Source: Chitinophaga pinensis
Lineage (GTDB): Bacteria; Bacteroidota; Bacteroidia; Flavobacteriales; Flavobacteriaceae
Length of the DNA: 5,718 bases
Assembly: GCA_943324925.2 (NCBI GenBank)
Contig: CALPNL020000124.1
Span: 1-5,718, forward strand
Direction of reading: 5' to 3'
This document shows positions 1 through 5,718 of this stretch, one piece after another. How positions within the stretch are numbered: the first letter of the stretch is position 1; the number at the start of each line of letters is the position of its first letter. Position numbers and translations under genes: made by a program. A model generated the notes under the pieces. The model made no database searches. It had not been told where the DNA came from and saw only the letters and a program-made list of their open reading frames with translations.

Positions 1-116
1 AAAGCAGCTCTAAATCCTTTAACTGCGCTTGTTTCTAATAATACAAAGAAAACGGGTCCAATTAAAAAACTTAAAAATATTCCAAGCGGAATAGCGGTTA
101 ATATATCTTGAATCAT
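1..116 (-). CDS. LysE-family transporter, N-terminal part (cut by window edge)
   Basis: Partial gene on the minus strand. It starts at the ATG complementary to 114-116, and 38 codons are visible before the window ends. The protein begins MIQDILTAIPLGIFLSFLIG and continues with PVFFVLLETSAVKGFRAA. One strongly hydrophobic segment (about residues 5-27) carries a Gly-Pro pair at 20-21 inside the membrane span, followed by a short polar stretch (ETSAVKGFRA). This is the usual N-terminal pattern of LysE/RhtB-type translocators, inner-membrane exporters of amino acids or similar small molecules. The substrate cannot be told from this fragment. The gene lies 53 bp downstream of the rnr stop, on the same strand, and has its own promoter candidate in that gap (141-169). 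No clear Shine-Dalgarno precedes the ATG, as is common in Flavobacteria. Only the first transmembrane helix is visible, so the family call rests on a short piece and another small multi-helix transporter is possible. Confidence 0.68.
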   Translation of the reverse strand, partial: MIQDILTAIPLGIFLSFLIGPVFFVLLETSAVKGFRAA

Positions 117-140
117 CTTTATTTATTGCTGTTTTATATT

Positions 141-169
141 CAAATATAATTAAAAAAATGAATTTTCAA
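141..169 (-). promoter_or_regulatory. Candidate Bacteroidota promoter for the LysE-type gene
   Basis: Read on the minus strand, TTG (complement of 167-169) is followed after 18 bases by TATATTTG (complement of 141-148). This is an exact fit to the Bacteroidota -33 TTG / -7 TAnnTTTG consensus with usual spacing. The -7 box lies about 25 bases before the ATG at 116. The -33 element directly abuts the rnr stop codon (170-172), so the transporter could be transcribed independently of rnr. The match is by motif only, and AT-rich DNA produces such matches by chance fairly often. Confidence 0.5.
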
Positions 170-2350
170 TTATTCCTTTTCTTTTATAAAATGAAAATCC
201 AATTGCTTTTTCACTAAATCTGCGTTTTTAACTTTCACATAAATTTCATCTCCTAGTTGAAGTAAATTATGAGTTGTAGCACCAACTAAAGCATATTGTT
301 TTTCATCAAAAGTGTAATAATCGTCTTTAATTTCTCGAATTCTAACCATTCCCTCGCATTTGTTTTCGATAATTTCTACGAAAATTCCCCACTCAGTAAC
401 TCCTGAAATTACGCCTAAAAATTCTTGATCTTTATGGTCTTGCATGTAACGAACTTGCATGTATTTTATACTGTCACGCTCCGCATGTGTAGCTAGATTT
501 TCCATATTTGAAGAATGTAAACACTTTGTTTCATAAGTTTCTTCATCCACTGATTTTCCTCCATCTAAATAAAACTGCAATAATCGATGCACCATAACAT
601 CAGGATAACGACGAATTGGTGAGGTAAAATGAGAATAATAATCAAATGCTAATCCGTAATGACCAATATTATCCGTAGAATATTTAGCTTTACTCATACT
701 TCGAATCGCTAAAGTGTCAATTAAATTTTGCTCTTTTTGACCTTGAACATCGTTTAATAACTTATTTAAAGACATTGAAATATCACCTTTTGATTTAAAA
801 TTGATACTGTAGCCAAATTTTGAAATCACATTTTGAAGCGCAATTAATTTATCTTCATTAGGCTCATCGTGAATTCTGTAAATAAAGGTTTTCTTTTGTT
901 TTCCAATGAATTCAGCCACTTTTTTATTAGCTAAAAGCATGAATTCTTCAATTAAATGATTGGCGTCTTTCGACATTTTAAAGAAAACTCCAACAGGTTC
1001 GTGATTAGTATTTAGATTAAATTTCACTTCTACTTTATCAAATGAAATAGCCCCTTGAGCCATTCTTTTTCTTCGGAAAATTTTAGCTAATTCGTCTAAT
1101 TTTAAAGTAGCATTTACAATCTCATCTGAAACTTTATAAGCTGCTCCAGTAATAGAAGTTTCTATTGGTATCGTACTGTCTTTGGTTTCGATGATATATT
1201 GTGCTTCTTCATAAGCAAATCGTTGATCGGAATAAATTACCGTTCTTCCAAACCAATTATTTACCACTTCCGCTTTTTCGGTTATTTCAAAAATAGCAGA
1301 GAAGGTATATTTTTCTTCATTTGGACGTAAAGAACAAGCAAAATTAGATAATACTTCTGGTAACATTGGAACCACGCGATCTACTAAATACACAGAAGTA
1401 GCACGTTGGTATGCTTCATCATCTAAAATAGTTCCTTCTTGTAAATAGTAAGAAACATCGGCAATATGAATTCCAACTTCGTAATTTCCATTTTCTAATT
1501 TTTTAAAAGATAAAGCATCGTCAAAATCTTTAGCATCTTTAGGGTCAATAGTAAAAGTTAGTGTATCGCGCATATCTCTGCGCTTTTTAATTTCACTTTC
1601 TTGAATTGAAGTATCTATTTTTTGAGCATATAATTCCACTTCTAATGGAAATTCTGCAGGTAAACCATATTCAGCTAAAATAGCGTGAATCTCAGTATTG
1701 TGTTCTCCTGGCTTTCCTAAAACTTTTATTACCTTTCCAAAAGGACTATCGGCTCTTGAAGGCCAATCTTCTATATGAACTAAAACTACATCTCCATTTT
1801 CAGCATCGCCTAGTTTGTCTTTAGAAATAAAAATATCAGTATACATTTTAGGATTTGCTGTAGCTACAAAAGCGAAATTTTTCTGAATATCAATTACCCC
1901 TACAAAATCGGTTTTCTTTCTTTCTAAAACTTCAATTACTTCCCCTTCAACTCGTTTTCCTTTTCTACGATTATAAACGTAAAATTTTACTTTATCTCCA
2001 TCTAATGCGTGATTTAAATTATTTGTTGGAATAAAAATATCGTCTTCAAAATCAGGAGAAACAAAATACGCCGTTTTTCTGCCGGTCATATCAATCACTC
2101 CTTCAGAATAGTCTTTACTAGTTTCTACAATTAAATATTTTCCAGGTTCTGATTCTGTAATTTTTTTTTGCGCTGCTAATATCTTTAAATCTTTAATAAT
2201 TTGATTTCTACTTTGTGTATCGTCTAATTCTAATTTAGCTGCTATTTGTTTGTAGTTGAAGGATTTATTACTATTTTGAGTTAGTATTTTTAATATTTTT
2301 TCTGTAAAATCCAGTTGTTTTTTTACTGGTTTTCTTAATCTTTTGCCCAT
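170..2350 (-). CDS. rnr: Ribonuclease R (RNase II/RNB family 3'-5' exoribonuclease)
   Basis: Complete 726-residue protein if started at the ATG complementary to 2348-2350 (MGKRLRKPVKK). RNase R processively degrades RNA from the 3' end, including structured RNA, in the cytoplasm; it acts in mRNA decay and in rRNA and tmRNA quality control. Domain order: winged-helix N-terminus about 15-75, cold-shock/OB domains about 85-145 and 149-212, RNB catalytic domain about 260-600, C-terminal S1 domain about 643-722. The catalytic metal-binding signature IDPKDAKDFDDAL is intact, with Asp269, Asp275, Asp277 and Asp278 matching the four aspartates of E. coli RNase II. Also present are SVYLVDRVVPMLPE (stacking Tyr321), HFTSPIRRYPD (about 574-584) and HAERD (about 622-626). 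The protein ends just after the S1 domain and lacks the basic tail of the 813-residue E. coli enzyme. The reading frame could extend 16 codons upstream to a GTG at 2398, but the residues added (NCKVFCKFQPYKKRT) look non-conserved and the likely -7 box falls inside them. A run of nine A (complement of 2161-2169) lies in the coding sequence. Confidence 0.95.
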   Translation of the reverse strand: MGKRLRKPVKKQLDFTEKILKILTQNSNKSFNYKQIAAKLELDDTQSRNQIIKDLKILAAQKKITESEPGKYLIVETSKDYSEGVIDMTGRKTAYFVSPDFEDDIFIPTNNLNHALDGDKVKFYVYNRRKGKRVEGEVIEVLERKKTDFVGVIDIQKNFAFVATANPKMYTDIFISKDKLGDAENGDVVLVHIEDWPSRADSPFGKVIKVLGKPGEHNTEIHAILAEYGLPAEFPLEVELYAQKIDTSIQESEIKKRRDMRDTLTFTIDPKDAKDFDDALSFKKLENGNYEVGIHIADVSYYLQEGTILDDEAYQRATSVYLVDRVVPMLPEVLSNFACSLRPNEEKYTFSAIFEITEKAEVVNNWFGRTVIYSDQRFAYEEAQYIIETKDSTIPIETSITGAAYKVSDEIVNATLKLDELAKIFRRKRMAQGAISFDKVEVKFNLNTNHEPVGVFFKMSKDANHLIEEFMLLANKKVAEFIGKQKKTFIYRIHDEPNEDKLIALQNVISKFGYSINFKSKGDISMSLNKLLNDVQGQKEQNLIDTLAIRSMSKAKYSTDNIGHYGLAFDYYSHFTSPIRRYPDVMVHRLLQFYLDGGKSVDEETYETKCLHSSNMENLATHAERDSIKYMQVRYMQDHKDQEFLGVISGVTEWGIFVEIIENKCEGMVRIREIKDDYYTFDEKQYALVGATTHNLLQLGDEIYVKVKNADLVKKQLDFHFIKEKE

Positions 2351-2370
2351 AGTTCTTTTCTTATAAGGTT

Positions 2371-2378
2371 GAAATTTA
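2371..2378 (-). promoter_or_regulatory. Weak candidate -7 box for rnr
   Basis: On the minus strand this reads TAAATTTC, one mismatch from the TAnnTTTG consensus, about 20 bases before the preferred rnr ATG at 2350. No TTG lies at the right distance upstream; GTG (complement of 2396-2398) is the nearest, 17 bases away. If real, transcription would start downstream of the alternative GTG at 2398, which supports the shorter RNase R. Confidence 0.3.
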
Positions 2379-2503
2379 CAAAATACTTTGCAGTTCACTG
2401 TAAATAAAAATTAGTTTTAAAAAATAAAACTTTTTAATAACATTAATTCTATAAAATCTATATTGGAATTATCTTTATAAAATAGAACCAACTATTTTAA
2501 ATG

Positions 2504-2512
2504 TTATCAACA
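2504..2512 (+). other. DnaA-box-like 9-mer TTATCAACA
   Basis: It differs from the classical DnaA box TTATCCACA only at position 6, making it the closest match I found in the intergenic region. Chance occurrence is possible, but two C bases in such AT-rich DNA make it less trivial than the surrounding A/T words. Confidence 0.3.
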
Positions 2513-2549
2513 TCTATTAAAAACAACAAAAAGAAAATTTAATTTAAAA

Positions 2550-2697
2550 TTATTTTTTAATGGTTATTATAGTTTGTTAATAGTTACAATAAGTTTATTT
2601 TTTAGAGTGTTATTTATTAGTTATAATTATTTACCACAACTTATAAACAGCTCAATTTTATATAAAACCTATTAAAATTAACCCATGTTATTTTTTA
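2550..2697 (+). repeat. Three direct copies of TTATTTTTTA
   Basis: Exact copies lie at 2550-2559, 2595-2604 and 2688-2697. The first and third extend to a shared 12-mer, TTATTTTTTAAT. They sit between the TTATCAACA word at 2504 and the hairpin at 2691. AT-rich direct repeats of this kind occur in DNA-unwinding elements of origins. In DNA at about 17% GC, T-rich words also recur by chance, so this is weak evidence on its own. Confidence 0.4.
2630..2649 (+). other. Adjacent DnaA-box-like words TTTACCACA and TTATAAACA
   Basis: TTTACCACA (2630-2638) and TTATAAACA (2641-2649) lie two bases apart on the same strand. Each matches TTATCCACA at seven of nine positions. The second word is the first of three exact copies in the intergenic region. 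Confidence 0.25.
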
Positions 2698-2723
2698 ATT
2701 AACAACGGTTAATAATTAAAAAA
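2691..2723. repeat. Imperfect inverted repeat, hairpin-capable
   Basis: ATTAAC (2698-2703) and GTTAAT (2708-2713) form a perfect 6-bp stem around the loop AACG. Outside it, TTTTTT (2691-2696) can pair with AAAAAA (2718-2723) across an asymmetric internal loop of one and four bases. It has no GC-rich stem and both flanking genes run away from it, so it is not a conventional terminator. It could be a protein-binding palindrome or a chance product of AT-rich sequence. Confidence 0.35.
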
Positions 2724-2892
2724 CATATTATTTTGTAGATAATTCAAAACTTAAAATTTGTTAATAAAGAAGAAATATTTAGTAATAACTTTTCTAAAAA
2801 TTCTTGAAACTTTTATTGTTTAATTCAATCCAATTTTTGATTACAAATTTTTATCACATCTCCTAAAAAAACTTATAAATTTCTATCTAAAG

Positions 2893-2901
2893 TTATAAAC
2901 A
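2893..2901 (+). other. Second copy of TTATAAACA
   Basis: Exact copy of the word at 2641-2649. Twenty bases upstream is a related word, TTATAAATT (2873-2881), which is part of AACTTATAAA (2870-2879), itself an exact repeat of 2638-2647. Possible low-affinity DnaA-type site, by motif resemblance only. Confidence 0.2.
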
Positions 2902-2920
2902 TTTCATGTTAAATTAAGGT

Positions 2921-2941
2921 TAACTGATTATCAATTAGTTA
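2921..2941. repeat. Imperfect palindrome with nearby direct repeat AACTGAT
   Basis: TAACTGAT (2921-2928) and ATTAGTTA (2934-2941) are reverse complements at seven of eight positions, around the loop TATCA. AACTGAT also recurs directly at 2922-2928 and 2944-2950, 22 bases apart, roughly two helical turns. This resembles a protein-binding site, but no regulator can be named. Confidence 0.25.
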
Positions 2942-3025
2942 CAAACTGATATTAACATTCTAAAAATTTAACATATTTATTAAATAAAATGAAGCGTTAA
3001 ATTAGAATTAGTATTGATTGTTAGG

Positions 3026-3034
3026 TGTTTATAA
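3026..3034 (-). other. Third copy of TTATAAACA, opposite strand
   Basis: The plus strand reads TGTTTATAA, the reverse complement of the words at 2641 and 2893. Three exact copies in under 400 bp, in both orientations, is more than I would expect for a 9-mer containing a C in this composition. No binding protein is demonstrated. Confidence 0.2.
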
Positions 3035-3074
3035 TTTATTGATTAAAATTTAAATTCTAAATAAATTCCCAGTT

Positions 3075-3091
3075 TAGTTTTGGTAAATTTG
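3075..3091 (+). promoter_or_regulatory. Candidate -7 boxes for rpiB
   Basis: Two words fit TAnnTTTG: TAGTTTTG at 3075-3082 and TAAATTTG at 3084-3091, ending 36 and 27 bases before the rpiB ATG. Neither has a clean TTG at the expected -33 distance. TTC at 3055-3057 lies 17 bases upstream of the first. Either would give a short leader, so the rest of the 768-bp gap is not needed as a leader for rpiB. Confidence 0.45.
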
Positions 3092-3118
3092 TAAAACAAA
3101 TTACAACAAATCACACTT

Positions 3119-3547
3119 ATGAAAATTTCTATTGGAAACGACCACGCAGGACCAGAATACAAAAAAGCAATTGTTGAAATGCTTAAAGCAAATGGTTATC
3201 AAGTTACAAATTATGGAACCGATTCTGCTGATAGTGTAGATTATCCTGATTTTGCGCATCCAGTAGCATTAGATGTTGAAAACAAAGTATCCGATTTTGG
3301 AATTATTATTTGCGGAAGCGGAAATGGAATTGCAATGTCGGCAAATAAACACCAAGGAATTCGAGCAGCACTTTGTTGGACCAAAGAAATTGCCGTGTTA
3401 GCACGCCAACATAATAATGCTAATATTATAAGTATACCTGCTAGATTTACCTCAATACCACAAGCTTTAGAAATGGTTCAAACTTTCCTTACTACCGATT
3501 TTGAAGGAGGAAGACACCAAAACAGAGTGAATAAAATTAGTTGTTAA
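3119..3547 (+). CDS. rpiB: Ribose-5-phosphate isomerase B
   Basis: Complete 142-residue protein of the RpiB/LacAB sugar-phosphate isomerase family. It interconverts ribose 5-phosphate and ribulose 5-phosphate in the non-oxidative pentose phosphate pathway, in the cytoplasm. The N-terminal GNDHAG motif (6-11, His9) begins the Rossmann-like fold, and DYPDFA (41-46) is typical. Cys65 in IICGSGNGIAMSANK aligns with the catalytic Cys66 of E. coli RpiB, and the following SGNG forms the anion-hole loop. His98 in RQHNNAN matches the ring-opening His99, and GGRHQNRV (130-137) supplies phosphate-binding arginines. All expected active-site residues are present and the length is normal (E. coli 149). The ATG is the first start after an in-frame stop at 3092-3094, and there is no Shine-Dalgarno. 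It diverges from rnr and precedes tex by 57 bp, so the two may share a transcript. LacA/LacB-type isomerases are related, but the catalytic Cys and this motif set favour RpiB. Confidence 0.95.
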   Translation: MKISIGNDHAGPEYKKAIVEMLKANGYQVTNYGTDSADSVDYPDFAHPVALDVENKVSDFGIIICGSGNGIAMSANKHQGIRAALCWTKEIAVLARQHNNANIISIPARFTSIPQALEMVQTFLTTDFEGGRHQNRVNKISC

Positions 3548-3575
3548 TCCTCCTGTTTATTTTAAAACTCAATTT

Positions 3576-3598
3576 GTCATTTTAATGACTGAATTCAG
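3576..3598. repeat. Two adjoining palindromes in the rpiB-tex gap
   Basis: GTCATT (3576-3581) and AATGAC (3584-3589) are perfect reverse complements around TT. They are immediately followed by the perfect 10-bp palindrome CTGAATTCAG (3589-3598), which shares its first C with the previous arm. The pair ends seven bases before the tex ATG. The arms are too short and too AT-rich, and lack a following T-run, for a convincing intrinsic terminator. A binding site or an RNA structure at the tex start are possibilities. Confidence 0.4.
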
Positions 3599-3599
3599 G
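3597..3599 (+). promoter_or_regulatory. Weak ribosome-binding site before tex
   Basis: AGG lies five bases before the tex ATG at 3605. It is the only purine-rich SD-like core seen before any of the four starts in the window, and it overlaps the right arm of the CTGAATTCAG palindrome, which could therefore influence access to it. Confidence 0.3.
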
Positions 3600-3604
3600 T
3601 ATAT

Positions 3605-5718
3605 ATGACTAATATAGAATTTATCTCCAAATTTATTTCGGCTCCTGCCAATAACATTCAGAAAACAGTTCAGTTATTGCAGGAAGATTGTACTATTCCA
3701 TTTATTTCAAGATATAGAAAAGACCAAACAGGAAATTTAGATGAAATAGTAATTGAAAATATTGCTAAACATCAAAAAGAATACGACGTAATTGTTAAAA
3801 GAAAAGAAGCTATTTTAAAAGCTATAGCCGAACAAAAAGCACTAACTCCAGAATTAGAAAAAAAAATCCAGCAGAGTTTTGATTTACAAGAATTAGAAGA
3901 TTTTTACCTTCCTTATAAAAAGAAGAAAAAAACTAAAGCGGATACCGCTAGAGAAAATGGATTAGAGCCATTAGCCAAAATAATTATGGCTCAAAATAAT
4001 GACGATATTGATTTTATTTCTACTCAATATATTAATAAAAACGTTGTAAATGAAGAAGAAGCGCTTCAGGGCGCCCGAGATATTATTGCCGAATGGATTA
4101 ATGAAAATATTTATGTTAGAAAACAATTACGCCGATTGTACCAACGAAAAGCAATTGTTTCCACTAAGGTAATTAAAACCAAAAAAGAAGAGGAAGCAGC
4201 ACAAAAATTCAATCAGTATTTTGATTGGTCAGAAAATTTATCAAAAGCACCTTCCCACCGACTTTTAGCTATGTTAAGAGCCGAAAACGATGGTTTTGTA
4301 AAGTTAAAAGTAGAAATAGATCCTGAAAATTCAGGATTAGAAGCGCTTAATATTATTGATGAATTAATAATAAAAAGAAATAACGATACCACACCTCATT
4401 TAGAATTAGCAATCCAAGATAGTTTTAAAAGATTATTAAATCCTGCTATTTCTAACGAAGCGTTACAAGAGGCGAAAGCCAAAGCCGATGACAATTCTAT
4501 TCAGGTTTTTGCCAATAATTTGAGTCAGCTATTACTTGCGCCTCCTTTAGGTGAAAAGCGAATTTTAGCAATTGATCCCGGATTTCGAAGTGGTTGCAAA
4601 GTAGTATGTTTAGATGAAAAAGGGGATTTGTTATACAACGAAACCATCTATCCCCACGCGCCTCAAAAAGAAGACGTGATGGCGATGAAAAAAATTCGCT
4701 CGATGGTTAATTCTTACAAAATTGATGCAATTTCAATTGGAAACGGAACAGCATCTCGAGAAACAGAGTTTTTCATTAAGAAAATTGCGTTCGATAAACC
4801 GGTTCAAGTTTTTATCGTTTCTGAAGCTGGAGCTTCGGTTTATTCAGCTTCAAAAATTGCGAGAGAAGAGTTTCCAAATTACGATGTTACCGTTCGTGGA
4901 TCGGTTTCTATTGGAAGGCGCCTTTCAGATCCGTTAGCAGAATTGGTAAAAATTGATCCAAAAGCAATTGGCGTAGGCCAATACCAACATGATGTAGATC
5001 AATCCAAATTAAAAGAAGAATTGGACACCACAGTAATTCGCTGCGTGAATTCTGTGGGCATCAATATCAATACTGCAAGTAAACATTTGTTGAGCTATGT
5101 GAGTGGAATAGGAGAAAAAATAGCCGAAAATATTGTCCAATATCGCTCGGAAAATGGTCCGTTTGAAGATAGAAAACAACTTAAAAAGGTACCTCGATTA
5201 GGAGAAAAAGCCTACCAACAAGGGGTGGCATTTATTAGAATTTCAAACGCTAAAAACCCATTAGATAATTCGGCGGTTCATCCAGAGGCCTACGGAATTG
5301 TGGAAAAAATAGCTAAAGATTTAAAGGTAACCGTAAGTGATTTAATTGCTAATAAAGAAAAAACCGCCTTGATAAAACCAGAGAATTACATCACTTCTGA
5401 AATTGGTTTATTAGGATTGAAAGACATTATAAAAGAACTTGAAAAACCCGGTTTGGATCCACGAAAATCGGCTAAAGTATTTGAATTTGATGCCAATGTA
5501 AAATCGATAAAAGACATTAGAACCGGAATGATTTTACCAGGAATAGTCAATAACATTACCAACTTCGGGTGTTTTGTAGATATCGGAATTAAGGAAAGCG
5601 GCTTGGTTCATATTTCCCAGCTCAAAGCTGGATTTGTAAGCGATGTAAATGAAGTAGTAAAATTACACCAACACGTTCAAGTGAAAGTTACAGAAGTGGA
5701 TGAAGACAGAAAGCGAAT
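3605..5718 (+). CDS. tex: Tex family S1 RNA-binding transcription accessory protein (3' end cut by window edge)
   Basis: 704 codons are visible in one uninterrupted frame that runs off the window. Known Bacteroidota Tex proteins are about this long, so probably only a few residues are missing. Tex is a cytoplasmic nucleic-acid-binding protein related to eukaryotic Spt6 and linked to transcription; its exact role is poorly defined. Seen in order: helical N-terminal region with IPFISRYRKDQTGNLDE (31-47) and DFYLPYKKKKK (about 99-109); YqgF/RNase H-like domain from about 318, with LAIDPGFRSGCK (321-332, Asp324); the family signature SDPLAELVKIDPKAIGVGQ (441-459) followed by YQHDV; two helix-hairpin-helix motifs at SGIGEKIAENIV (500-511) and VPRLGEKA (529-536); GVAFIRI (540-546); and an S1 domain from about 640 (GMILPGIVNNITNFGCFVDI) whose final strand VDEDRKR reaches the edge. 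The ATG is the only reasonable start, because an in-frame TGA lies at 3590-3592. It follows rpiB by 57 bp on the same strand. It contains an A9 tract at 3858-3866. Confidence 0.95.
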   Translation, partial: MTNIEFISKFISAPANNIQKTVQLLQEDCTIPFISRYRKDQTGNLDEIVIENIAKHQKEYDVIVKRKEAILKAIAEQKALTPELEKKIQQSFDLQELEDFYLPYKKKKKTKADTARENGLEPLAKIIMAQNNDDIDFISTQYINKNVVNEEEALQGARDIIAEWINENIYVRKQLRRLYQRKAIVSTKVIKTKKEEEAAQKFNQYFDWSENLSKAPSHRLLAMLRAENDGFVKLKVEIDPENSGLEALNIIDELIIKRNNDTTPHLELAIQDSFKRLLNPAISNEALQEAKAKADDNSIQVFANNLSQLLLAPPLGEKRILAIDPGFRSGCKVVCLDEKGDLLYNETIYPHAPQKEDVMAMKKIRSMVNSYKIDAISIGNGTASRETEFFIKKIAFDKPVQVFIVSEAGASVYSASKIAREEFPNYDVTVRGSVSIGRRLSDPLAELVKIDPKAIGVGQYQHDVDQSKLKEELDTTVIRCVNSVGININTASKHLLSYVSGIGEKIAENIVQYRSENGPFEDRKQLKKVPRLGEKAYQQGVAFIRISNAKNPLDNSAVHPEAYGIVEKIAKDLKVTVSDLIANKEKTALIKPENYITSEIGLLGLKDIIKELEKPGLDPRKSAKVFEFDANVKSIKDIRTGMILPGIVNNITNFGCFVDIGIKESGLVHISQLKAGFVSDVNEVVKLHQHVQVKVTEVDEDRKR

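Larger units (their letters stand above)
2351..3118. other. Long, extremely AT-rich divergent intergenic region; possible origin-like or nucleoid element
   Basis: These 768 bp between the divergent starts of rnr and rpiB contain no credible gene. The longest ATG-initiated frame I noticed is about 13 codons (from 2501), and stops are dense in all frames. By hand count there are 133 G or C bases, about 17%, against about 33% in a sampled coding line. Seen directly: three exact TTATAAACA words, one TTATCAACA, one TTTACCACA, three direct TTATTTTTTA repeats and a hairpin-capable inverted repeat, each listed separately. Both gene pairs point away from the region. Promoters for the two flanking genes need only its outer 50 bases or so. 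Bacterial origins are typically AT-rich, intergenic and studded with DnaA boxes (consensus TTATCCACA), so an origin-type role is a possible inference. There is no perfect DnaA box and no dnaA, dnaN or gidA-type neighbour in view. A regulatory RNA or simple AT-rich spacer remains equally open. Confidence 0.3.

Noticed and set aside
2501..2542. Short ATG frame in the divergent gap encoding a 13-residue peptide (MLSTSIKNNKKKI)
   Set aside because: Too short, Lys/Asn-rich as random AT-rich DNA would give, and without a ribosome-binding site or promoter.
2688..2723. Hairpin considered as an intrinsic terminator
   Set aside because: The stem has almost no GC pairs and both neighbouring genes are transcribed away from it, so there is nothing for it to terminate.
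2851..2859. TTATCACAT as a further DnaA-box-like word
   Set aside because: It resembles the box only if a base is deleted; aligned without gaps it matches five of nine positions.
3548..3604. Terminator between rpiB and tex
   Set aside because: The palindromes have short AT-rich arms, one with a 2-base loop, and no T-run follows them.
4722..4937. 71-codon plus-strand open frame
   Set aside because: It lies wholly inside tex in a different frame, resembles no known protein, and the tex frame through it carries conserved family motifs.
1..5718. Defence system, mobile element, CRISPR array or prophage
   Set aside because: All four genes are recognisable housekeeping or transport genes with intact frames. 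No transposase, integrase, spaced repeat array, tRNA attachment site or compositional island other than the non-coding gap was seen.

Overview
The window looks like ordinary chromosomal sequence from a member of the Flavobacteriaceae, most likely Flavobacterium or a close relative. Three things point there: low GC (a sampled coding line is about 33%, and the long intergenic region about 17% by hand count), Bacteroidota-type promoter boxes (TAnnTTTG) with little or no Shine-Dalgarno sequence before the starts, and protein versions typical of that group (a 726-residue RNase R without a lysine-rich tail, a Tex protein of roughly 700 residues, a 142-residue RpiB).

Layout: the left half is on the minus strand. 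It holds the first 38 codons of a LysE-type membrane transporter (1-116) and, upstream of it, a complete rnr gene for the exoribonuclease RNase R (170-2350). The right half is on the plus strand. It holds a complete rpiB gene for ribose-5-phosphate isomerase B (3119-3547) and, 57 bp further on, a nearly complete tex gene (3605 to the window edge) for an S1-domain transcription accessory protein. No tRNA, rRNA, CRISPR array, insertion sequence or phage gene was seen.

The two gene pairs diverge from a 768-bp non-coding stretch (2351-3118) that is extremely AT-rich. It is far longer than the few tens of bases separating the other genes here. It holds three exact copies of TTATAAACA, one TTATCAACA (one mismatch from the classical DnaA box), three direct copies of TTATTTTTTA and a hairpin-capable inverted repeat. 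Divergent genes, extreme AT content and DnaA-box-like words make an origin-type or other replication/nucleoid element a reasonable hypothesis. There is no perfect DnaA box and no dnaA gene in view, so this is a lead and not an identification.

Functionally, RNase R degrades structured RNA and Tex acts on transcription and RNA. RpiB belongs to the pentose phosphate pathway. The transporter fragment has no visible link to the others. No novel multi-gene system is visible.
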